Assembly (NCBI RefSeq): GCF_001189365.1
Contig: NZ_LFJJ01000093.1
Location: 1 to 45,554, forward strand
Length of the DNA stretch: 45,554 bases
Direction: 5' to 3'
DNA from: Candidatus Burkholderia verschuerenii
GTDB lineage: Bacteria; Pseudomonadota; Gammaproteobacteria; Burkholderiales; Burkholderiaceae
Shown here: one piece after another, positions 33,417 through 40,800 of the stretch
How the letters are laid out: each line of letters opens with the position of its first letter
Numbering within the stretch: the first letter of the stretch is position 1
Notes under the pieces: model-generated
Told to the model about the DNA's origin: nothing
Seen by the model: the letters and a program-made list of their open reading frames with translations, nothing else
Database searches by the model: none
Position numbers and translations under genes: made by a program

Positions 33417-34544
33417 ATGCAGACACGACGTCATCCGCTCGTCACGACCACGCTCGGCATATCGCGCGAACTTGTCAGCTTTCATTTCGGCGACGCTCAC
33501 GCCGCGCGCGAAAAGGTCTACGTGCAAGCCTCGCTTCACGCCGACGAAACGCCCGCGATGCTTACCGCCTGGGCGCTCAAAAAGCGCCTCGCGACCCTCG
33601 AAGCCGAATGGCGCGTGCGCGGCGAGATCGTGCTGGTGCCGGTCGCGAATCCGATCGGCTTGTCGCAGCATGTGCTCGGGCAGTTCGTCGGGCGCTTCGA
33701 GACGAACAGCGGACACAACTTCAATCGCGGCTTTCCGATGCCGTCCGCCGCCGCGATGATCGACCGCGCCGGCACGCAGTTATCGCGCGACGATGCGGCG
33801 CACAACGCGCGCTTGCTGCGGGCCGTGCTGTGCGATATGCTCGACGAAACGACCGCGAAAAACGAGTTCGAATCACTGCGCTTGACGCTGCTGCGATTGG
33901 CATCGGCGGCGGATATCGTGCTCGATCTGCATTGCTCGCTCGAAGCGACGATGCATCTTTACACGAGTCCCGCGAGCTGGCCCGCGCTGGAACTGCTCGC
34001 GCGTTATATCGGCGCGAACGGCGTGCTGCTCGCAACCGATTCGGGCGGCCAGTCGTTCGATGAAGTGCACGCGTTGTTGTGGAATCAGTTGCGCGCGTTG
34101 ATGGGCGAGGGTTTGCCGCTCGCCGCGCCGAATATCGCGGCGACGCTGGAGCATCGCGGGCAGCGTGACGTGGACTACGACAGCGCGCAACACGACGCGG
34201 ATGCCATCGTCGATTTTCTGATCGCGCGCGGTGTGATCGAAGGCGACGCGCGCGACTTGCCGCCGCTCGCGCAAGCCGCGACGCCGCTCGCGGGCAGCGA
34301 GCAGTTGACGGCGCCGGTGAGCGGCATCGTCGTGTATCGGGCGAAGATCGGGGCCGCGCTGAAAGCAGGCGATGCCGTGTTCGATATCGTCGATCCGCTG
34401 ACCGACGAAGTCGTGACCGTCACGACGAAAAACGACGGCGTGTTTTATATGCGCCGCGCGATTCGCTTCGTGATCGCGGGCGCGCCGATGGGCAGGGTGA
34501 CCGACGAAAAAGCCTTTAGAACCGGCGTGCTCATCGGCGCGTGA
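33417..34544 (+). CDS. Aspartoacylase / succinylglutamate desuccinylase family hydrolase
   Basis: 375 aa cytoplasmic zinc amidohydrolase of the AstE/AspA (M14-like) fold. Zinc ligands are visible in VYVQASLHADETPAMLTAWA (HxxE) and in the second His of ADIVLDLHCSLEATMHLYT; RFETNSGHNFNRGFP supplies the substrate-binding Asn-Arg. The C-terminal part (LTAPVSGIVVYRAKIGAALK, then GDAVFDIVDPLTDEV) is a beta-barrel resembling biotinyl/lipoyl folds, typical of this subfamily. AAGGAG precedes the ATG. With the upstream amino-acid binding protein and divergent LysR gene, import and deacylation of an N-acyl amino acid is a reasonable guess. Confidence 0.85.
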   Translation: MQTRRHPLVTTTLGISRELVSFHFGDAHAAREKVYVQASLHADETPAMLTAWALKKRLATLEAEWRVRGEIVLVPVANPIGLSQHVLGQFVGRFETNSGHNFNRGFPMPSAAAMIDRAGTQLSRDDAAHNARLLRAVLCDMLDETTAKNEFESLRLTLLRLASAADIVLDLHCSLEATMHLYTSPASWPALELLARYIGANGVLLATDSGGQSFDEVHALLWNQLRALMGEGLPLAAPNIAATLEHRGQRDVDYDSAQHDADAIVDFLIARGVIEGDARDLPPLAQAATPLAGSEQLTAPVSGIVVYRAKIGAALKAGDAVFDIVDPLTDEVVTVTTKNDGVFYMRRAIRFVIAGAPMGRVTDEKAFRTGVLIGA

Positions 34545-34551
34545 ACTTCGC

Positions 34552-36519
34552 TTATCGCGCGTCCGTCACCGTCTGATTCAACGCCGTCCCCGCGATCAAC
34601 GTATTCACCAGTTTGATGTCGTGCACGTTGTACGCGTAGATCGGCCCGGGCGTCGTGGCGGTCGCGGGACCGGCGGCGCTCGGCGTGCCGAAATCGCAAT
34701 TGGTGATGGTGACGCCGGTGATCGCGGGAACCGCTGGCGTAGGCGCGGGACCGTTGTAATCGAACGCGACGGGCCCTTGCGCGACGATCGCCTGAAAGCA
34801 TGACGCCATCACGCCGTTCAGCGTGACATTGCTCGCCTTCAGATTCGTGATGTTGACGTTTTGCACGAGCGCGGGCCGCGTGCGGATCGCGTCTTTCGCC
34901 GGCTGATAATCGCAATCGAACGTGATGATGCCGCCCTGCGACGCCGACGGATTCGCCGCGCTCGCCGTCACCACGCCGAGCGGCACGGTGGCGTTGATCG
35001 GACTGCCCGCCAGTAGGCTGCTGCCGTAACCGGACGGCGTCAGACTCACGCCGTTCGGCAGCGTGACGTTATCGACATAGAAGTCTTTCACGTAGCCGCC
35101 GCGATTCATGTTCGTCTTGATGCGGATCGCGATGTTCAGCGAATTGGTCGCCCAGAACTGATTCAGCATTTGCAGATTGCGCGCGTAAATCTTCTGCACG
35201 CCGCCGCCCATTTCGCTGCCGAGCGTGATGCCGCTGTGCCCGCTGTTCATCGTGCAATTCTGGATAACGTGGTTCTGCGCCGGGCCGTATTGCGTGTCGA
35301 GATCCTTGCCGGATTTAATGGCGATGCAATCGTCGCCGGTGTTGAACGTGACGTTCTCGCACAGCACCATGTTGCAGGCATCGGGATCGAAACCGTCGTT
35401 GTTCGAGCCGATACTGTCCACCGTCACGCTGCGTATCACGACATTCTTGCAATCGGTCGGATGATGCTGCCAGAACGGCGTATTGATGGTGCGATAGCCT
35501 TGCATCAGAACGTTCGTACAACCGATGAATTCCACCATGCACGGCCGCAGATAATGGCCGATGCCGAAGATGCGCTTCTCAATCGCGACGCCTGCTTCTG
35601 ACAGCGCGGGCAGATAGTTCTGGTCCTGCTGCCACGGCGTCGCCGGATTGGTGAGTTCGGTGTAAAGCGCGTCGGAGATGCCGGGCACGGCGGTTTTCAG
35701 ATCGACGTTGTTCGGATTCGACGAAGCCTGCGACGGCGTCGACGAATTCACGCAGCCATACACGCCGCTATTGCCTTTCCACGTCCACCAGCATGTGGCC
35801 GTGTTGCCGCTGCCGGCGAACGGCGTCATCGCCTGACCGTTGAAGACGGACGTGTCGCCTTCGCCGGTGATCGCGATATTGGTCGCGTTGCGCGCGTAGA
35901 TCGGCGTGCCGTAATTGAGGCAATCGTTTGCCTGCCAGCAGCTATAGAACAGCTTGCCGTTCGCGCCGCAATCGATCGGGCCGTCTTTCGCGTAATCGGC
36001 GGGATTCGGGCTAAAGAAAATTTCGCAGTTCGCGGTCAGATGGAAGTTCACGTTCGACTGCAACACGAGCGGTCCCGCGCAATACCAACTGCCTGCCGGC
36101 ACCACGACCTGACCGCCGCCCGCCGCGCTGCAGGCGGCGATCGCGGCGAGAAACGCGGGCCGCGAATCGAACGAATCGGGCGTTTGCGTCTGGTCCGCGC
36201 CGACCGAGAGCGGCGACTTGCTCGGGTCGGTGTACGGATTCGTCGCGGCGATGACTGTGCAGGGCTTCGCGCCGTAATCGGTGACGAGGAACTGGCGGCT
36301 CGGAAACATCGCCGACGATACGCCTTGCAGCGCGTTGACGATCTGGGTCGCGGCGCCTGAGCGTCCCCAGATCGGATCGGGCGAGTCGTCGCTGCTGCCG
36401 CAGCCGCCGAGTAAGCTCAATGCGCCCATGCCGCCGAAAAGCGGCGCGCTTGCCGACACGCCTGCGAACTTGACGAAGGAACGGCGCGCCAGCGAAGGCG
36501 GGTGTTTCGAATGCTTCAT
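34552..36519 (-). CDS. GH28 polygalacturonase-like protein, Tat-exported lipoprotein
   Basis: 655 aa. The family hydrolyses alpha-1,4-galacturonan (pectin). A twin-arginine motif, ARRSFVKFAG, and the lipobox LLGGC (Cys about 40) predict Tat export and lipid anchoring. The GH28 catalytic set is intact: NNDGFDPD (about 373-380, aspartate), TGDDCIAIKSG (about 391-401, two Asp), GHSGITLGSEM (about 425, His) and RIKT (about 463). The N-terminal region FLVTDYGAKP and DSRPAFLAAIAACSAAGGGQ are typical. The chain is about 200 residues longer than minimal GH28 enzymes, with Cys-rich inserts. It suggests contact with plant cell walls. It is divergent from a hydrolase gene. Confidence 0.92.
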   Translation of the reverse strand: MKHSKHPPSLARRSFVKFAGVSASAPLFGGMGALSLLGGCGSSDDSPDPIWGRSGAATQIVNALQGVSSAMFPSRQFLVTDYGAKPCTVIAATNPYTDPSKSPLSVGADQTQTPDSFDSRPAFLAAIAACSAAGGGQVVVPAGSWYCAGPLVLQSNVNFHLTANCEIFFSPNPADYAKDGPIDCGANGKLFYSCWQANDCLNYGTPIYARNATNIAITGEGDTSVFNGQAMTPFAGSGNTATCWWTWKGNSGVYGCVNSSTPSQASSNPNNVDLKTAVPGISDALYTELTNPATPWQQDQNYLPALSEAGVAIEKRIFGIGHYLRPCMVEFIGCTNVLMQGYRTINTPFWQHHPTDCKNVVIRSVTVDSIGSNNDGFDPDACNMVLCENVTFNTGDDCIAIKSGKDLDTQYGPAQNHVIQNCTMNSGHSGITLGSEMGGGVQKIYARNLQMLNQFWATNSLNIAIRIKTNMNRGGYVKDFYVDNVTLPNGVSLTPSGYGSSLLAGSPINATVPLGVVTASAANPSASQGGIITFDCDYQPAKDAIRTRPALVQNVNITNLKASNVTLNGVMASCFQAIVAQGPVAFDYNGPAPTPAVPAITGVTITNCDFGTPSAAGPATATTPGPIYAYNVHDIKLVNTLIAGTALNQTVTDAR

Positions 36520-36560
36520 GTCTGTCTCCTGCCGGGTTGTTGTAATGGCTGATATAAACG

Positions 36561-36721
36561 ATGTCGTACAACGATTAACCTGCTTTTGTCGGGCTTTGGT
36601 GGCGAGACAGTCAGTAAATCAGGAAATCGTTTTCGCTGCCTGACGATAGCCAACTCGGCCTATCGCCGTCAAGCGAAGGCGCTCGGTACTTTCCCTTAAG
36701 TCGACAGAATGTCATACGACG
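36561..36721. promoter_or_regulatory. Two matching operator-like sites before the polygalacturonase gene
   Basis: ATGTCGTACAACG (36561-36573) and ATGTCATACGACG (36709-36721) share TGTC(G/A)TAC(A/G)ACG, an approximate palindrome centred on GTAC/ATAC. The form resembles operators of FCD-type GntR regulators of sugar-acid pathways. One lies 42 bases from the polygalacturonase start, the other 78 bases before the divergent hydrolase start. Confidence 0.5.
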
Positions 36722-36798
36722 TCCTACGGAAAAGCGCGCTCAAACCGCGTTTTCCGACTCGCACTAGAATTGATGCTCCCTTTCTCCGGAGCGCCGCC

Positions 36799-37695
36799 AT
36801 GCTGGATTTCGATCGACATATCGCCACGCCGACGCTTGAGATTGCTTACGCGGACAGCGGACCCGCCGAAGGCCCGGTCGTCTTCCTGATGCACGGCTGG
36901 CCCGACGCCGCGCGCGGCTGGAGCGCGGTGGCTGCGCGGCTGAACGCGGCGGGATATCGAACCGTCGTGCCGGAATTGCGCGGCGCGGGCGGCACGCGCT
37001 TTCTGAAGGCCGATGCGGTGCGCGATGGTTCGGCCGTCGCGCTGATGCAAGACGCGATCGATCTCGCCGATGCGCTGAAGATCGAAAGCTTCGATTTCGT
37101 CGGCCACGACTGGGGGGCGCGCGCCGCTTACACGCTCGCGGCGCTTTATCCGGAGCGCGTGCGCCGCATCGCCGCGTTGTCGGTGGGTTATCAGCCGGCG
37201 GGTGCCTTCGACGTGCCGGATTTCGCGCAGTCGCGGCGCTGGTGGTACCAATGGTTCATGTCGCTCGATGCCGGTCCCGATGCCGTCGCCGCCGATCCGA
37301 AAGGCTTCGCGCGCATTCAGTGGGATACGTGGGCGCCATCGGGCTGGTACGACGAAGCGGAGTTTGCCGCGACCGCGCGCGCGTTCGAAAATCCCGACTG
37401 GGTGCCGATCACGCTCAATTCATACCGGCGTCGCTGGTGCAAAGGCGAGGCGTCCGATCCGGCGCTGGCATCGCTCTACGAAAAACTCGCCGCAGTCGAG
37501 AAACTCGGCACGCGCACGCTGACGATTCACGGCAGCGCGGATTCCTGCACCGATCCGTCGACATCGGACGGGCAGGCGGGTTATTTCACGGGCGGATATC
37601 GGCGCATGGTGCTCGACGGCGTCGGGCATTTTCCGCAGCGCGAAGCGTCTGACGCCGTCGCCGATGCGCTCGTCGCCTTCTTGTCCGAGAACTGA
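36799..37695 (+). CDS. Alpha/beta hydrolase, epoxide hydrolase-like
   Basis: 298 aa. The alpha/beta hydrolase fold is shown by the oxyanion segment VVFLMHGWPDAARGWSAVAA (HGWP near residue 34) and the nucleophile elbow FVGHDWGARAAYTLA. The nucleophile is Asp, as in epoxide hydrolases and haloalkane dehalogenases, rather than Ser. A cap-domain stretch is RRWWYQWFMSLDAGPDAVAA, and the His is in VLDGVGHFPQREASD near the end. The start at 36799 has CCGGAG upstream; the longer frame to 36709 is rejected for lack of resemblance. Substrate cannot be read; HGWP favours epoxide hydrolase. Confidence 0.88.
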   Translation: MLDFDRHIATPTLEIAYADSGPAEGPVVFLMHGWPDAARGWSAVAARLNAAGYRTVVPELRGAGGTRFLKADAVRDGSAVALMQDAIDLADALKIESFDFVGHDWGARAAYTLAALYPERVRRIAALSVGYQPAGAFDVPDFAQSRRWWYQWFMSLDAGPDAVAADPKGFARIQWDTWAPSGWYDEAEFAATARAFENPDWVPITLNSYRRRWCKGEASDPALASLYEKLAAVEKLGTRTLTIHGSADSCTDPSTSDGQAGYFTGGYRRMVLDGVGHFPQREASDAVADALVAFLSEN

Positions 37696-37771
37696 ACCAG
37701 CGATGCTGGCGAGAACCTTGCGCAACTGTCTGGAACGCAAGCTGAATGCTCTGAAACACCTCTGACACTTT

Positions 37772-37801
37772 TTGCGGCCAATACTGTATGCGTGTACAGT
37801 A
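37772..37801 (+). promoter_or_regulatory. LexA (SOS) box overlapping a uvrA promoter
   Basis: TACTGTATGCGTGTACAGTA at 37782-37801 fits CTG-N10-CAG with the outer TA/TA bases also matching consensus. TTGCGG (37772-37777) and TACAGT (37795-37800) make a plausible -35/-10 pair at 17-bp spacing, so LexA would block the polymerase directly. The box lies 93 bases before the proposed TTG start. Confidence 0.85.
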
Positions 37802-37893
37802 CTGTTCGCAGCGGCGAGTACGCGCCGGCCGGTCCGGTCCGCGTTCGCCCACGGCTTCAGGTAGCCGTCCAACTCATTGAATCGGTTAAGAAA

Positions 37894-40800
37894 TTGGCAT
37901 CCAACAACGCAATCCGCATTCGCGGCGCCCGGCAGCACAATCTCAAGAATCTCGATCTCGACTTGCACACCGGCCAGATGACGGTCGTCACCGGTCCGTC
38001 GGGATCGGGGAAATCGAGTCTGGTGTTCGACACGTTGTACGCGGAAGGTCAGCGTCGCTATGTCGAAACCTTCAGCGCTTATGCGCGGCAGTTTCTCGAC
38101 CGGATGGATCGCCCGCAGGTGGATCGCGTGGACGGCGTGCCGCCCGCCATCGCCATCGACCAGACGAACCCGGTGCGCAGTTCGCGCTCGACCGTTGGCA
38201 CGATGACCGAGCTCAACGATCACCTGAAACTGTTCTACGCGCGCGCCGCCGAGTTGTTCGACAAGAAGACCGCGCTGCGCGTGCGTCACGATACGCCCGA
38301 GACGATCTACGCCGAACTGCTCGAACGCACGCGCGCCGACGATCCGCGTCTCGCGATCACTTTTCCGGTCGAATTGCCGGATACGGCGAGCGACGAGGAA
38401 GTCGCGCAATGGCTGTCCGCGAGCGGTTATACGCGCGTGCAGGCCAAGCGGCATGTGGAGACGGAATCGGGCGCGCGGCAGTTGCTGGATGTGGTCGCCG
38501 ACCGGTTTCGCTTGCAGAACACCGAGCGTTCGCGCGCATTGGAAGCGATCGAAAGCGCGTTGCTGCGCGGCACCGGGCGCGTCAACGTCTATGTGCTGAA
38601 GGAAGAAAGCGAGCCGGAAATCTGGCGCTTCTCGACCGGGTTGCATAGCCCGGAAAGCGATCTGCGTTATGCCGATCCGCAGCCCGCGTTGTTCTCGTTC
38701 AACTCGGCATATGGCGCGTGCGAGACGTGTCGCGGTTTCGGTCGCGTGATCGGCGTCGATTACGGCCTCGTGATTCCCGACGATAAAAAGACGCTCAAGG
38801 AAGGCGCGATCAAGACGCTGCAAACGCCTGCGTGGAAGGAAAATCAGGACGACCTCGTGCGATACGGCTCAAAGGCCGGCATTCGCCTCGGCGTGCCCTG
38901 GAAGGACCTCACGCAGAAGGAGCGCGACTGGGTCATCAAAGGATCGCCCGACTGGGACGGCAAGTGGCAGAACCAGTGGTACGGCGTGAAGCGATTCTTC
39001 GATTATCTGGAGTCCAAAGCATACAAGATGCACATTCGCGTGCTGCTGTCGAAGTATCGCAGCTACACGACGTGTCCTGTCTGCGAAGGCGCGCGCCTGA
39101 AGACCGAATCGCTGTTGTGGCGTCTCGGCACGAAAGAGCAGGCCGATGCGGTGCTGTCGCCCGCCAATCGCTTCATGCCGATGGGCGTCGACTGGTCGCG
39201 CGAGCAACTCGAAGCGCTGCCCGGCCTGACCGTGCACGATCTGATGCTGATGCCGATCGAACGTATCCGTCGCTTCTTCGATTCGCTGACGCTGCCTTCG
39301 ACCTTGCTCGACGAAGCGCTGAAACTGCTGCATGCCGAAGTCCGCACGCGTCTGAAGTATCTCTGCGATGTCGGCCTCGGCTATCTCACGCTCGACCGGC
39401 AATCGCGCACCCTGTCGGGCGGTGAGGTGCAACGTATCAACCTGACGACGGCGCTCGGCACGTCGCTCGTGAACACGCTGTTCGTGCTCGATGAACCGAG
39501 CATCGGCTTGCATCCGCGCGATCTGAATCGCATTGTCGAGGCCATGCATCGTTTGCGCGATGCGGGCAATACGCTGGTCGTCGTCGAGCACGATCCTTCG
39601 GTGATGCTCGCGGCGGATCGTCTCATCGACATGGGACCGGGACCGGGCGAACGCGGTGGCCAGATCGTCTACGACGGCTCGCCGGACGCGATTCAATCCA
39701 CCGACACGCTGACCGGCGCGTATCTCGGCGGCCGCAAGCATGTGGCGCATGCATCGAATTGGAATCGCCGCGCGGTCGACAAGAAAACGCCGCGTCTCAC
39801 GCTCGAAGGCGCGAGCGATCACAATCTGCGCGACGTCACGGTGGATATCCCGCTGCAACGTCTCGTCTGCGTGACGGGCGTATCCGGCTCCGGCAAATCG
39901 ACGCTGATTCAGGACGTGCTCGCACCCGCGTTGATGCGTCATTTCGGCAAGGCGACGGAAGCGCCCGGCGCGTTTCGTGCGTTGAAGGGCGCGGAGCATC
40001 TGAGCGATGTGGTGTTCGTCGATCAATCGCCGATCGGACGCACGGCGCGTTCGAATCCGGCGAGCTATGTCGGCGCGTTCGATGAAATCCGCAAGCTCTA
40101 TGCAAAGGCGCCGCTCGCGCTGCAACGCGGTTATAGCGCGAGCATGTTCAGCTTCAACTCGGGCGACGGACGCTGCCCGACATGCGGCGGCTCGGGCTTC
40201 GAGCACGTCGAAATGCAGTTCCTGAGCGATGTGTATCTGCGTTGCCCCGATTGCGATGGACGCCGCTATCGCGCGGAAATTCTCGATGTGAAGATCGAAC
40301 GCGGCGGGCGCGAACTGAGCGTCGCCGATGTGCTCGAACTGACCGTCAGCGAAGCAGTCGATCTATTTGCAAAGGATGCCGAAGTATTGCGCGTGCTCCA
40401 GCCGATCGTCGATGTCGGTCTCGAATACGTGAAGCTCGGCCAGCCGGTGCCGACGCTTTCCGGCGGCGAAGCGCAACGTCTGAAACTCGCGGGCTTTCTC
40501 GCCGAAACATCGCAGGCGAAGAAAAGCGAAAGCCGTCTCTTCATGTTCGACGAGCCGACCACGGGCCTGCATTTCGATGATATAGCCAAGCTGATGCAGG
40601 CGCTGCGCCGCTTGCTCGAGCGCGGGCATTCGCTGATCGTCATCGAACACAATCTCGATGTGATTCGCGCGGCGGACTGGATCATCGATCTCGGTCCCGA
40701 AGGCGGCGATGCGGGCGGCGAAGTGGTGTGTGTCGGTACGCCGGATGACGTGGCCGCTTGCGAGCATTCGCATACGGGCCGCGCGCTGGTCGAATACGAA

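Noticed and set aside
37792-37893. GTG 37792 as the uvrA start
   Set aside because: It lies inside the LexA box and the promoter -10 region, and the added 34 residues do not look like UvrA.
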